A stretch of DNA of 64,000 nucleotides from Micropruina sp. (GCA_016711105.1 JADJTO010000005.1:186001-250000); one strand, 5' to 3'. Counted from the first letter of the stretch, positions 43,177-53,745 are shown. Notes: a model not told the origin generated them from the sequence alone. Numbers and translations are program-made.

Positions 43177-46074
43177 ATGGCCCAGAAGCAACCCCAGGAT
43201 CCCTTCGCCCAGACGGCCCGTCGACTCGCCTCGACGGTCCAGCGACTGCGCGGCTGGGTCGGCACGGATCCCGCCAAGGCCCCTGATCTCGCGGATGCGC
43301 TGGTCGACCTCACCGCTCACCGGCTACTCGGGCACGCCTATGCCGAGGCCGCAGAGGAGGCGCAAGAGGCAGTCCTGGCGGCTGGGAAGGTGCTGGCTGG
43401 GCACGGCCCGATCGGCCCCTACACCCCGATGTCGGACGCTGCGCGCTACGTGACCGCGACCGTCCAACTGGCGGCCCTGCAGGCCGGGGTGAACCTGGCC
43501 GAAGCGGCTGGCCGGACGATGCAGGCCGTCCTGGAGTTGCGCACCCAGCTGACCAAAGAGGGGTTGGAGGCTGCGTTGGCGCCACGGACGGCGGTCTGGG
43601 CGCTCGGCTCCCTGGCTCGCGGGGCGATCGCGGCCGGCGATCCTGCCCGGGCCAATGCGTTCGCCGACGCCGCGCTGGCACGACTGATCGAGGGGGGCCT
43701 CGACAACCAGGCGGACTACCTCGGCCTGGACACTCATCGCCTGGTCGCCGACTGTCGCTGGGCGGTCGGAGCGCCGGACGAGGCCATCATTCACTTGCGT
43801 CGCGCGATGGACCTCTACGAGCCGGCTCGGGAGCGGGTGCGGCAGCCTGCACGGCTGGCCCCGGGGCTGCTGGATCGCCTGAGTGAGCCGTTGTTCGGTC
43901 TGCACCGCGATTACGCCGATCGGCTGGCGGCCAGCGGCGAGGCTGACTCGGCGCTCGTGGTCCGGCGGGAGCTGATCGAGTTGTTGAGCGGGGTTGCCGC
44001 GCGCAAACGTGAGGCCTTGCCGCTGGTCAGCGTGGCGCGAGTGGATCTGGCAGCCGACCTGGCCCGCTTCGGGCGAGTCGAGGAGGCCTCAGCGCTGGCC
44101 GCCGAGTTGGGGCTGGACGGGCCGGTCGTCCGGGAGTTGCAGTTCGCCGGGCCGTCCGTGGAGTGGGCGCCGTTGAGCGAGAAGGAGTCCTTCGCGGCCA
44201 GCACCGCGGGCGCGGCGGAGGCGGCGGGGGCCGCAGCGGAGGCCGAGTTGCGCCGCGCCGCGGAGAAGGCGGAGGCGGCGCGGGTGCAGGCGCATCGGCT
44301 GGAGGCCGAACGTCAGGCCCAGGCCCAGGCCGAGGCTGCTCGTCGGGAGGCCCAGCGGCTGGAGGCCGAGCGACTGGCCGCCGAACTGGCGGAACGGGCG
44401 CGGCTGGCGGCGGAACGGGCCGAGGACGAGCGCCGCGAGCAGGAGCGGTTGGACGCGGAGCGTCAAGCCGCTGAGCAGGAAGCCGCGCGCCGCGATTCGC
44501 AGCGCCGCCGGGCTGAGCGGATCGAGGAGCATCGGCGCGAGCTGGAGCGCCGCGAAGCCGAGGAACTCGCCGCCCTGTTGGCGAAGGCTGGAATCGCAGC
44601 GGACGTGGAGCAGCTGGCCACCGAAGCCACGGCTCTTGCCGAGGCCGAGCTCGCCGCGGAGGATGAGGCTGCCTTTGCGGAGGCTGAGCGGGCTGCGGAG
44701 GAGGCGGCCGAGGCTGGACGAGTGGAGGCGGCTCGGGTCGCTGGGGAAGCGGCTGCCCGGGCGGAGGCTGAGCATGCTGCACAGGTGGAGGCTGAGCGCG
44801 TCGAGCAGGAGCGAGTATCCGCCGAGTTGGCTGCGGAGGCTGAACGGGTGGCGGAGGACGAGCGAATCGAGGCTGAGCGATGGGAGGCCAAGCTGGTAGC
44901 CGCCGAGGCGGCGGCCGCCCTCGCGGAGGCTGAGGCGGCTGCCTTGGCAGAGGCTGAGCGAGTCGCTGCTGAGGCAGCGGCCCGGGCTGCGGAGGAGGCG
45001 GCTGCCCTCGCGGAGGCGGAACGCTTGGAGGCTGAGCGAGCCGCTGAAGCGGCGGCCCTCGCCGAGCGGGAGGCGGCTGAACGCGCGGAGGCTGAACGCG
45101 TCGAGGCGGAAAGACTCGAAGCGGACAGAGTCGCTGCGGAGGCGACCGCGCATGCGGAGGCTGAGGCGACGGCCCTGGCGGAGGAGGAGCGAATCGCGGC
45201 GGAAACCGCTACCCAGGCAGAGGCCGAGCGTGCTGCCCACGCCGAGGCCGAACGGTCGGCCGCAGAGGCGGCGGCCGCTGAGTTGGAGGCTGCCCGCGTC
45301 GAGCAGGAGCGAGTCGCCGCTGAGTTGGCTGCGGAAGCTGAACGGGTCGCTGAGGCGGCTGCCCTCGCGGAGGTCGAACGAGTGGAAGCCGAACGGGTCG
45401 CTGAGGAAGTGGCTGCCCGGGTGGAGTCTGAGCGGCTTGCTGCTGAAGCCGCTCGCGCCGAGGCTGAGCGACTCGCGGCTGAGGTGGAGGCGGCTGCTGA
45501 GTTGGAGGCTGCCCGCGTCGAGCAGGAGCGAGTCGCCGCTGAGTTGGCTGCGGAAGCTGAACGGGTGGCGGAGGCAGAACGGTCGGAGGCTGAACGGTCG
45601 GAGGCTGAACGGTCGGAGACCGCCCGAATCTCGGCTGAGGTGGAGGCGGCTGCCCTCGCGGAGGCTGAACGAGTGCGGGCCGCACGAGTCGTCGCTGAAG
45701 CTGCGGCTCAGGCTGAGCAAGAGGCGGCCGCCCGTGCGCAGGCTGTGGAAGAGGCTGCGCGCTTGGAGGATGAGCGAGTCGCTGCGGCGGCGGCTGCCCA
45801 CGCTGAGGCCGAACGAGCTGAGCTTGACGAGGCTCGGGCGTCCGTCCGGGAAGCTCGCGACGCCAAGGACAAGAAGCAGACCGTGACGGCCTCTGAACGC
45901 TTGGTGGACATACTTCGAGCCAGGTTCGCCGATGATCCGGAGGGCCATGGCGCGCAACTGGTCGAGGCCCTTGATGAGCTGGGCACGGCCCTGTGGCAGG
46001 CAGGTGACTGGTGGGGCTCCCGCGCCCCGGCGAAGGAGTCCAAAGATCTCGCTCAGCGACTCAATCGTCCGTGA
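43177..46074 (+). CDS. giant Ala/Glu/Arg coiled-coil protein with N-terminal helical domain
   Basis: A 965-residue protein I cannot assign. Residues 1-330 form a TPR-like all-helical domain (LADALVDLTAHRLLGHAYAEAAEEAQEAV; DEAIIHLRRAMDLYEPARER; ADSALVVRRELIELLSG). Residues about 345-900 are almost pure A, E, R with L/V at heptad positions, i.e. a continuous long coiled coil, interrupted once near ALLAKAGIAADVEQLATEA. Blocks such as RVEQERVAAELAAEAERVAE recur three times, showing internal duplication. The C-terminus (SERLVDILRARFADDPEGHGAQLVEALDELGTALW) resembles the N-terminal repeat units. ATG 43177 follows GAAAGG. No signal or membrane segment; a scaffold or cytoskeletal role is speculative. 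Confidence 0.82.
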   Translation: MAQKQPQDPFAQTARRLASTVQRLRGWVGTDPAKAPDLADALVDLTAHRLLGHAYAEAAEEAQEAVLAAGKVLAGHGPIGPYTPMSDAARYVTATVQLAALQAGVNLAEAAGRTMQAVLELRTQLTKEGLEAALAPRTAVWALGSLARGAIAAGDPARANAFADAALARLIEGGLDNQADYLGLDTHRLVADCRWAVGAPDEAIIHLRRAMDLYEPARERVRQPARLAPGLLDRLSEPLFGLHRDYADRLAASGEADSALVVRRELIELLSGVAARKREALPLVSVARVDLAADLARFGRVEEASALAAELGLDGPVVRELQFAGPSVEWAPLSEKESFAASTAGAAEAAGAAAEAELRRAAEKAEAARVQAHRLEAERQAQAQAEAARREAQRLEAERLAAELAERARLAAERAEDERREQERLDAERQAAEQEAARRDSQRRRAERIEEHRRELERREAEELAALLAKAGIAADVEQLATEATALAEAELAAEDEAAFAEAERAAEEAAEAGRVEAARVAGEAAARAEAEHAAQVEAERVEQERVSAELAAEAERVAEDERIEAERWEAKLVAAEAAAALAEAEAAALAEAERVAAEAAARAAEEAAALAEAERLEAERAAEAAALAEREAAERAEAERVEAERLEADRVAAEATAHAEAEATALAEEERIAAETATQAEAERAAHAEAERSAAEAAAAELEAARVEQERVAAELAAEAERVAEAAALAEVERVEAERVAEEVAARVESERLAAEAARAEAERLAAEVEAAAELEAARVEQERVAAELAAEAERVAEAERSEAERSEAERSETARISAEVEAAALAEAERVRAARVVAEAAAQAEQEAAARAQAVEEAARLEDERVAAAAAAHAEAERAELDEARASVREARDAKDKKQTVTASERLVDILRARFADDPEGHGAQLVEALDELGTALWQAGDWWGSRAPAKESKDLAQRLNRP

Positions 46075-46158
46075 TCCCCGCTCCACCGCTCCCGGGTGAC
46101 GTGCCCGCTTCGGTGGGCTGAGCCTGCGGTGTCCGCAGCGGCGTCTTAATCTGGCGAG

Positions 46159-46734
46159 ATGAGCACTGACATCCGGATCGGCCCCGACGACGTGGCGCGC
46201 TGCGCTTGGGTGGGCGAGCACGACGAGTACCGCCGCTACCACGACGAGGAGTGGGGCGTTGCGCTGCACGGCGATCGGGCACTGTTCGAGAAGCTGACTC
46301 TTGAGGGGTTCCAGGCAGGGCTGTCGTGGATCACCATTCTTCGCAAGCGCCCGCGATTCCGGGAGGCGTTCGCCAACTTCGCGCCCGAGTTGGTGGCGCA
46401 GTTCGGAGATGACGACGTGGCGCGGTTGATGGCGGATGCGGGCATCGTGCGCAACCGCGCGAAGATCAGCGCCACGATCTCCAACGCACGGATCGTCGCG
46501 GAGATGCGATTCGGCGAGCTCGATGACCTGTTGTGGTCGTTCGCTCCGGCGTTGCCACGGCCGCATCCGCGGTCGTTCGGCGAGGTGCCGGCGAAGACGG
46601 ACGAGTCCACGGCGGCCAGCAAGGCGCTCCTGGCCCGCGGGTTTCGCTTCGTCGGCCCGACCACGATGTACGCGCTGATGCAGTCGGCCGGCATGGTCGA
46701 TGATCACGTGGACGGGTGCTGGCGGGCGAGGTGA
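46159..46734 (+). CDS. tag: DNA-3-methyladenine glycosylase I
   Basis: Base-excision repair enzyme that removes 3-methyladenine. The 191-residue sequence has CAWVG near the start, YHDEEWGVALHGDRALFEKLTLEGFQAGLSW, ITILRKRPRFREAFANF, ADAGIVRNRAKISATISNAR and the C-terminal FVGPTTMYALMQSAGMVDDHV. Of the zinc ligands of characterised Tag enzymes, the N-terminal Cys and YH are visible and the C-terminal His-x3-Cys is seen as DHVDGCW. Single gene. Confidence 0.92.
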   Translation: MSTDIRIGPDDVARCAWVGEHDEYRRYHDEEWGVALHGDRALFEKLTLEGFQAGLSWITILRKRPRFREAFANFAPELVAQFGDDDVARLMADAGIVRNRAKISATISNARIVAEMRFGELDDLLWSFAPALPRPHPRSFGEVPAKTDESTAASKALLARGFRFVGPTTMYALMQSAGMVDDHVDGCWRAR

Positions 46735-46802
46735 AGGCGGCCCGGCGGGAATCTTGGGCGGCGCTCGCTGTTGAGGGGAGCACAACCACCTGAGGAGTAA
46801 CC

Positions 46803-47480
46803 GTGCAGATCGCAGTCCTAGGCACCGGCATCGTCGGACGAACGTTGGCCGCCCGCGCGAGCGAGCTTGGCCACCAGGTGACCATCGGCACCCGTGACCC
46901 CACCGCCACGCTGGACCGGCCGGCCGACGGGCGGGGCAATGCGTCCTTCGGAGAGTGGCAGGGAGCCACCGGGGTACGTCTGGCCACGTTCGCCGAGGCG
47001 TCCGAGGGTGCGGAACTCGTGATCAACGCCACGGGCGGCGAGACAACCATGGCCGCCCTCACGCTTGCGGGGGCGGCGCAGCTGGCCGGCAAGGTGCTCC
47101 TCGATGTCTCCAATCCGCTCGATTTCAGCCAAGGCTTCCCGCCCACGCTTTTCGTCAAGGACACCGACTCCTTGGCCGAGCAGATTCAGCTGGCCTTCCC
47201 GCAGGTGCGCGTGGTGAAGAGCCTGAACACCCTGACTGCCGCCCTCATGGTGCATCCGGAGATCCTGCAGGGCGAGTCCACCGTATTCGTCTCCGGCGAT
47301 GCTGCGGACGCGAAGGCGCTGGTGACCGGCCTGCTGGCCGAGTTCGGGCATACGGACGTGCTCGACCTCGGCGGCTTGAGCACCGCACGCGGCACCGAGA
47401 TGTTCCTGCCCCTGTGGTTACGGCTCTGGGGTGCTCTGGGCACGCCGATGCACAACATCAAGGTGGTCAGGAGCGCCTAA
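46803..47480 (+). CDS. NADPH-dependent F420 reductase-like protein
   Basis: Rossmann-fold oxidoreductase of the coenzyme F420:NADP type, 225 residues. The dinucleotide motif is MQIAVLGTGIVGRTLAARASELGHQVTIGTRDP; INATGGETTMAAL, VLLDVSNPLDFSQGFPPTL, VVKSLNTLTAALMVHP and VFVSGDAADAKALVTGLLAEFGH follow as in related reductases. It may use NADPH with F420 or another acceptor; the sequence does not settle this. GAGGAG occurs seven bases before the start. An array of repeats follows. Confidence 0.82.
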   Translation: MQIAVLGTGIVGRTLAARASELGHQVTIGTRDPTATLDRPADGRGNASFGEWQGATGVRLATFAEASEGAELVINATGGETTMAALTLAGAAQLAGKVLLDVSNPLDFSQGFPPTLFVKDTDSLAEQIQLAFPQVRVVKSLNTLTAALMVHPEILQGESTVFVSGDAADAKALVTGLLAEFGHTDVLDLGGLSTARGTEMFLPLWLRLWGALGTPMHNIKVVRSA

Positions 47481-47534
47481 GGCCTGCGGGGCGGAGATCA
47501 GTCGCCAGCGGGGGAAAGGGACCCCGGCTCCGGA

Positions 47535-47600
47535 AACTTCTCGGTCCTGGGTGAGCATGAACGCCGTATCTGCCTTGAGGGGTCGGAATCCGCCGAGTTA
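47535..47600. repeat. dispersed structured repeat, family A, copy 6 (reverse orientation)
   Basis: Reads AACTTCTCGGTCC (47535) then ATGAACGCCGTATCTGCC, which is the reverse complement of the family core (GGC…ATA…GGCGTT…ATG…GGACCGAGAAGTT). The second arm is degenerate (CGCCGAGTTAT). The gap 47481-48192 holds three such copies and, from 47920 on, no recognisable feature. Confidence 0.7.
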
Positions 47601-47695
47601 TTTGCGGGTTGGGGGCCTTGGTTGGGGGCGTGTGCTGTTCGCCGGGCACCTCTGCTGGGGGGGTTGCAGGGTGGAGGCTGCGGGCGAGGTCGGTG

Positions 47696-47760
47696 AACTT
47701 CGCGGTCCTGGGTGGGCATGAACGCCGTATCTGCCTTGAAGGGTCGGAATTCGCCGAGAT
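47696..47760. repeat. dispersed structured repeat, family A, copy 7 (reverse orientation)
   Basis: Begins AACTTCGCGGTCCTGGGTG and shares GCATGAACGCCGTATCTGCC with copy 6, 161 bases after it; ends TTCGCCGAGAT. The first arm is the same as the B-type arm AACTTCGCGGTC at 35 kb. Confidence 0.7.
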
Positions 47761-47857
47761 ATTTTGGGTTGCGGGCGTCGGCCGACAGCGCGGCCCCTCG
47801 GCCCGGCGACACCGCTGCGCGGGGGCTGCGCGGAGCCAGGCGCGGCTGCGCTCTGAA

Positions 47858-47919
47858 AACTTCGTCCTCGTGGGTGACCGTCGAGCTCAGATACGCCTCG
47901 ACGGTCGAAATTCGCCCAC
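47858..47919. repeat. dispersed structured repeat, family A, copy 8 (diverged, own hairpin)
   Basis: Starts AACTTCGTCCTCGTGGGTG and keeps CAGATACGCC, but its centre is a perfect inverted repeat GACCGTCGAG (47876-47885) / CTCGACGGTC (47897-47906), flanked by GTGGG and CCCAC. Sequence drift with retained folding potential. Confidence 0.55.
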
Positions 47920-48192
47920 CTTTTTCGAGCCAGCGGGTCGGCGGGGGGTCAGAGCACCTGTCCGACGTTCGGCTGGACTATCGCCCTCGCGGCCACTCTG
48001 CAGCCGGGGCACAAGCCGCTCACCAGCCTGCGACAAGCGCAAGCTGTCCGAAATCTCGGGCATTCTGCGTCGGGTCACTCGCCAGCAACGGGGCGGAAGT
48101 GGGAGATTCTGCTAGGACGTGTTCGACCTGATTGGCACCCTGCGCCGATTCGACCACGCCCGGGGGTTCCCCCGCATCACCAGGAGGTCACC

Positions 48193-51100
48193 GTGTTCAA
48201 GCGCATCGCGATCGTCAACCGAGGCGAGGCCGCCATGCGGCTCATCCACGCAGTTCGGGATCTCAATGCTGAGCATCCGGGCGCTGAACCGATCCGCACG
48301 ATCGCGCTCTACACCGACGCCGAGCGCACCGCGATGTTCGCCCGGGAGGCCGACGAGGCGTACAGCATCGGGCCGGCGGCAGCCCGTCCGTACCTGAACC
48401 ACGAGCTGCTGGCGAAGGCCCTGCGCGACACCGAGGCCGACGCGGTCTGGGTGGGCTGGGGTTCGTCGCCGAGGACGCCGGGTTCGCCGACCTCTGCGAA
48501 GGCATGGGGGTCACGTTCATCGGACCCTCCGGTGAGGCGATGCGCAAGCTGGGCGACAAGATCGGGTCCAAGCTGATCGCCGAGGAGGTCGGGGTCCCGG
48601 TGGCGCCGTGGAGCCGCGGCGGGGTGGACACGCTGGAGGCAGCCTTGGCCGCCGCCGATGCGATCGGTTACCCGCTGATGCTCAAGGCAACCGCCGGCGG
48701 TGGCGGACGCGGCATCCGCCGGGTCGACAACCCCGACGACCTCGAGGACGCCTACCAGCGCACCCGCGACGAGGCCCAACGCGCCTTCGGCAGCGGCATC
48801 GTCTTCCTCGAACGGCTGGTCACCGGGGCCAGGCACGTCGAGGTGCAGGTGATCGCGGACGGTCAGGGCACGGCGTGGGCGCTCGGCGTCCGGGACTGTT
48901 CGGTGCAGCGCCGCAACCAGAAGGTGATCGAGGAATCGGCCTCAGCCTTGCTCGGCCCCGAGCAGACGGACGAGTTGAAGGCCGCCGCCGAGCGGCTGGC
49001 CCTCGCCGTCGATTACCGAGGCGCCGGCACGGTCGAGTTCCTCTACCACCCGGGCGAGAAGACCTTCGCCTTCCTCGAGGTGAACACCCGGCTCCAGGTC
49101 GAGCACCCGATCACCGAGGTGACCACCGACACCGATCTGGTCAAGGCCCAGATCTTCGTCGCCGCCGGCGGACGACTGACCGGCGCCAAGCCGCCCGAGG
49201 TGGGTCACGCGGTCGAGGCCCGGCTGAACGCCGAGGATCCCGATCGCGACTTCGCCCCCTCCCCGGGACGCATCCAGCGGCTCGATCTGCCGGCCGGCCC
49301 CGGCATTCGGGTGGACACCGGGGTGGCCGAGGGGGACTCGATCCCCGCCGATTTCGACTCCATGATCGCCAAGATCATCGCCTACGGCCGCGATCGCGAC
49401 GAGGCTCTGGCCCGGTTGCGCCGGGCGATGATGGAAACCACCGTGGTGATCGAGGGCGGCTCCACCAACAAGAGTTTCATCCTCGATCTGCTCGATCAGC
49501 CTGAGGTGGTCTCCGGTCCCGAGTGGGCCGACACCGGCTGGATCGACCGGGTCCGCGCCCAGGGCCGCCTGATCACCGAGAAGCACTCCGGCGTCGCCCT
49601 GGTTGCCGCGGCGATCCTGGCCTACGGCGACGAGGAGGCGATCGAAGTCACCCGGCTGCTGGAGACGTCCTATGGCGGTCGTCCGCAGGTGCAGCACAAG
49701 ACCGGACGTCCGGTCGATCTGAAGCTGCGCGGCATCACCTACCAGGTCACCGCGATCCGCACCGGTCCCGATCGCTACCGGGTCACGGTCGCCTGCGGCG
49801 GGCAGGAGCGCACAGTCGAGGCCGAACTGGAGCAGTTGGACTCCTTCCACGGACGGCTCCGCGTCGGTCAGGAGAAGTTTCGGCTGGTCACCGCCACCCA
49901 CGGTCCGGTGCACCTGATCGAGGTCAACGGAGTCACCCACCGGGTCAGCCGGGACGAGGGTGGCGTGATCCGCTCCCCAGCGCCCGCCCTGGTGGTCGCC
50001 ACCCCGGTTCAGGTGGGCGACCAGGTCGCGGCCGGCGCCGCCGTGCTGGTGCTGGAGTCGATGAAGATGGAGACGGTGCTGCAGGCGCCGTTCGCCGGAC
50101 GGGTCAAGGAACTGCTGGTGATCAGCGGCTCCCAGGTGGAAACCGGGGCGCCGCTCGTCCGACTGGAACCGGTTGCCGAAGACGGCCCGGTCGCGGTGGT
50201 CCACACCGATGGCCCCGGCCTCGATCTGCCGGACGGCTCGCCGCCGGCCACGCTCGCCGACCGGGCCGCCCGCGGTCGCGCCGATCTGCGCGCGATCCTG
50301 ATGGGCTACGACGTCGACCCGCGCAGCGAAGGGGCGATCCTGGCCGGCTACCTGGCCGATCGGGACGGCTTGCGCGCCGCCGACGTCGACGTCGTGGCGG
50401 ACGAGATCGCGCTGGTCAGCCTGTTCGCCGACGTGGCCGAGCTGAGCCGGAACCGTCCGGCGGGAGTTGAATCCACCGAGTTGCGGGTGCACAGCGACCG
50501 GGAGCATTTCCACCGCTACCTGCAGAGCCTGGACGTGGAGCGCGCCCGGTTGCCGGAGCAGTTCAAGGAACGGCTGGCCCGCGCCCTGGCTCACTACGGG
50601 GTGAACGACCTGACCCGAGGTACGGCGCTGGAGGAGGCCGTCTTCCGGATCTTCCTGGCCCAGCAGCGGATCGGTTCCGACCTGGCGGTGATCACCGCCC
50701 TGTTGGAACGTTGGATGGGCGATCCGCAACCGACGGTCGAGTTGGCCGCGCACGCCCGCAGCCAACTGGAGCGACTCGTCCGGGCCACTCAACGCCGCTT
50801 CCCCGCGGTCGGCGACCTGGCTCGCAGCATCCGCTTCCGCTGGTTCGACCAGCCGCAGGTCGATCGCGAGCGAAACGAGGTGCTCCAGGGAGTTGCCTCC
50901 GAGGTGAGTGCCCTGGCCGATGACCCCGACGCGCCCGATCGCCAGGCACGGATGGTCGCCTTGGCCGCCATCCCCGAGCAGATCGCCGGCTTCCTGGCCG
51001 AACGGCTGGCCCGGGGAGCGCTGCCGGTGTACGAGCCGATGCTCGAGGTGCTGATCATGCGCCACTACACCGAATACGGCCTGCACGGCGTGCAGCATGT

Positions 51101-53683
51101 GCCGGGGCCGCGGGCTCTGGCCGTCGCCGACTACCGCTTGGAGGGACGTCCGACCCGGATCATCTCCAGTCTCGGCGGCATCGACGAGCTGAACGCCGAC
51201 AGTGACCTCTCCCGGATCGTCGCCGAGCAGGTGGCGCAACGCCGGGCCAGTGACGACGCCGTGGTGGAGCTGTATCTGCGTTGGCCCGGCGCCCCGGAGG
51301 AGGCTTCGGTCTGTGAGGAGTTGAACCGGCGCCTGACCCCGATGGCCTGGGTGGCTGACGTCCGGCGGGTCGTGATCGGGGTCTGCCCGGTCGATGGCGG
51401 CGCCGTCAACTACTTCAGCTTCCGCTGGTTCGACGGCTCGCTGGCCGAGGACTACCGCACCCGCGGCATGCACCCGATGGTCGGACGTCGGCTCGACCTG
51501 TGGCGCTTGCGGGACTTCGACGTCACCCGGATCCCCGCCCCGCAGGACGTGCTGCTGTTCGAGTGCGTCGCGAAATCGAACCCGGCCGATCGCCGCCTGA
51601 TCGCGATGGCCCAGGTGCGCCAGATCGGGGTCGTTAGAGGTGAGGACGGGCGGCTGATCGGCGTCCCGCACGCTGAGCGGGCGGTGGAGAACTGCCTGGA
51701 GGCGATCCGGCGAGCCAGGACGGCCAGGGGCTCGGACGGCAAACGCCTGGACACCAACCATGTCTGGGTTCACGTGTGGCCGGTGATCGACATCGACCTG
51801 CGCGACATCACCGCGCTCCAGGCCAAGATCACGCCGTTGAGCGAGGGCGCCGGGATCGAAGAAGTCGTCGCGCAAGGACGCTTCACTCATCCCGAGGGCG
51901 GCGTTCGTCCGATGGCGATCCGGTTCCACTCCAAGCCGGGTGCCGGGGTGACCGCGACCGTCGAGGGCCCGCCCAGCGAACCGCTGAAGCCGCTGGACGA
52001 GTACAGCGCCAAGGTGCTCGGCGCCCGTCGCCGTGGCCTCGTCTACCCCTACGAACTCTCCGACGTGCTGGCCGGTCCCGGTGGCACGCTGACCGAGTAC
52101 GACCTGAACGCGGACGGCAACCTGGTCCCGGTCGATCGGGCACCCGGGCTGAACAAGGCCGGCATCATTTGCGCGGTCGTCCAGACCCCGACCCGGCTGT
52201 ATCCCGAAGGGCTGAAGCGGGTGGTGCTCTCCGGCGACCCGACCCGTGGGTTGGGCGCGGTGGCCGAGCCGGAATGTGCCCGGGTGATGGCCGCCCTCGA
52301 TCTGGCTGAGGAACTCGGCGTTCCCGTGGAATGGTTCACCCTCTCCTCCGGCGCCCGGATCTCGATGGATTCCGGCACCGAGAACATGGACTGGGTGGGG
52401 GCCGCTCTTCGCCGCATCATCGAGTTCACTCAGGCCGGTGGCGAGATCAACGTGGTCGTGGCCGGGATCAATGTCGGCGCGCAGCCCTATTGGAACGCCG
52501 AGGCGACCATGTTGATGCACACCAAGGGCATTCTGGTGATGACTCCCGATTCGGCGATGGTGCTTACCGGAAAGCAGTCCCTCGACTTTTCCGGGGGTGT
52601 TTCGGCCGAGGACAACTTCGGTATCGGCGGTTATGACCGGGTGATGGGCCCGAATGGTCAGGCGCGATGTTGGGCGCCTGATCTTCGAGGTGCGTTCATG
52701 ATCCTGATGGCCCATTACGACCACACCTACGTGTTGCCGGGCGAGCCCGGCCACGCCGGGCCGCTACGAGCGACCCGTCCGAGCGGGATGTTTCCAGCTT
52801 CCCGCACGTGCTGGAGGGCAGTGACTTCACCACCGTGGGCGACATCTTCTCGGTGGCGTCCAATCCCGATCGGAAGAAGGCTTTCGATATTCGGACGGTG
52901 ATGGCGGCGGTCTGCGATGTCGATCACCGGCCGTTGGAGCGGTGGGCCGGCATGGCCGACGCCGACACGGCAGTGGTCATGGACGCCCGCATCGGCGGAT
53001 TCCCGGTCTGCCTCTTGGGGGTGGAGTCCAAGCCGGTGCCGCGGCGCGGCTTCCCGCCCACCGACGGGCCCGACACCTATACCGCCGGCACGTTGTTCCC
53101 GCGGTCGAGCAAGAAGGCGGCCCGGGCGATCAATGCGGCCTCGGGTAACCGTCCTTTGGTGGTGCTGGCGAACCTTTCCGGCTTTGACGGCTCCCCGGAA
53201 TCGATGCGCAACCTGCAGCTCGAATACGGAGCCGAAATCGGACGGGCGATCGTCAACTTCAATGGCCCGATCGTCTTCGTGGTGATTTCGCGCTATCACG
53301 GCGGGGCGTTCGTGGTGTTCAGCAAGCGCCTGAACGAGAACATGACCGTCCTGGCCGTGGAGGGTTCGTACGCCTCAGTGATCGGCGGTGCCCCGGCGGC
53401 GGCGGTCGTCTTCGCCGGCGACGTGAACAAGCGGGCGGCGGCGGACCCTCGGGTAAAGGCGTTGGAGGCCCGGATCGCCGCGGCCTCTCAGGCCGAGCGG
53501 GCGGCCCTGCGGCTGGAACTGACCGACCTGCGGGCCGGGGTGCGGGCAGAGAAGATCAGCGAGGTGGCCTCCGAGTTCGACGGCGTGCACGACATTCATC
53601 GGGCGGTGCGGGTGGGCTCGGTGGACAAGGTGATTCAGGCCAGCGACCTGCGTCCCGAGATCATCGCCGCCCTGGAGAAGTGA
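48193..53683 (+). CDS. single-chain multidomain acyl/acetyl-CoA carboxylase (BC-BCCP-central-CT), two frameshifts
   Basis: A fused biotin-dependent carboxylase of about 1829 residues. GTG 48193 follows AGGAGG. Biotin carboxylase: KRIAIVNRGEAAMRLI, LKATAGGGGRGIRRV (ATP loop), EVNTRLQVEHPITE. Biotinyl domain around residue 620: VLVLESMKMETVLQAPFAG, biotinylated Lys in MKM. A helical central region without clear motifs (about 670-1030) precedes a carboxyltransferase resembling the eukaryotic ACC one: RRGLVYPYELSDVL, RLYPEGLKRVVLSGDPTRG, WFTLSSGARISMDSGTENMDW, LTGKQSLDFSGG. One G missing near 48464 and one shift near 52760 split it. Substrate chain length unknown. Confidence 0.85.
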
Positions 53684-53685
53684 AA

Positions 53686-53731
53686 AGCGTGAGGGGTTGA
53701 CACCCGACTACGGGTGACAACCCCTCACGCT
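53686..53731. terminator. repeated palindromic hairpin (family B), after the carboxylase
   Basis: AGCGTGAGGGGTTG (53686-53699) and CAACCCCTCACGCT (53718-53731) pair perfectly over 14 bp; inside are CACCCG and CGGGTG around loop ACTA, so almost all 46 bases pair. It lies between the convergent carboxylase and FG-GAP genes, as its sister at 14181 lies between glxK and hutI. Bidirectional terminator likely. Confidence 0.7.
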
Positions 53732-53745
53732 GTCTTGCCTTGGAC

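Noticed and set aside
44089..46785. 898-codon open frame on the - strand opposite the coiled-coil gene
   Set aside because: Produced by the GCN/GAG-rich codons of the coiled coil read backwards; it gives an unnatural Ser/Leu/Arg repeat, has no ribosome site and also covers tag.
47508..48131. Small frames (MNAVSAL…) in the array before the carboxylase
   Set aside because: Their similarity follows from the non-coding repeat units; no ribosome sites or codon bias.
48942..52754. 1270-codon open frame on the - strand opposite the carboxylase
   Set aside because: Antisense shadow of a high-GC gene: composition rich in G/D/H/Q/R with no domain; the + strand carries unmistakable carboxylase motifs.
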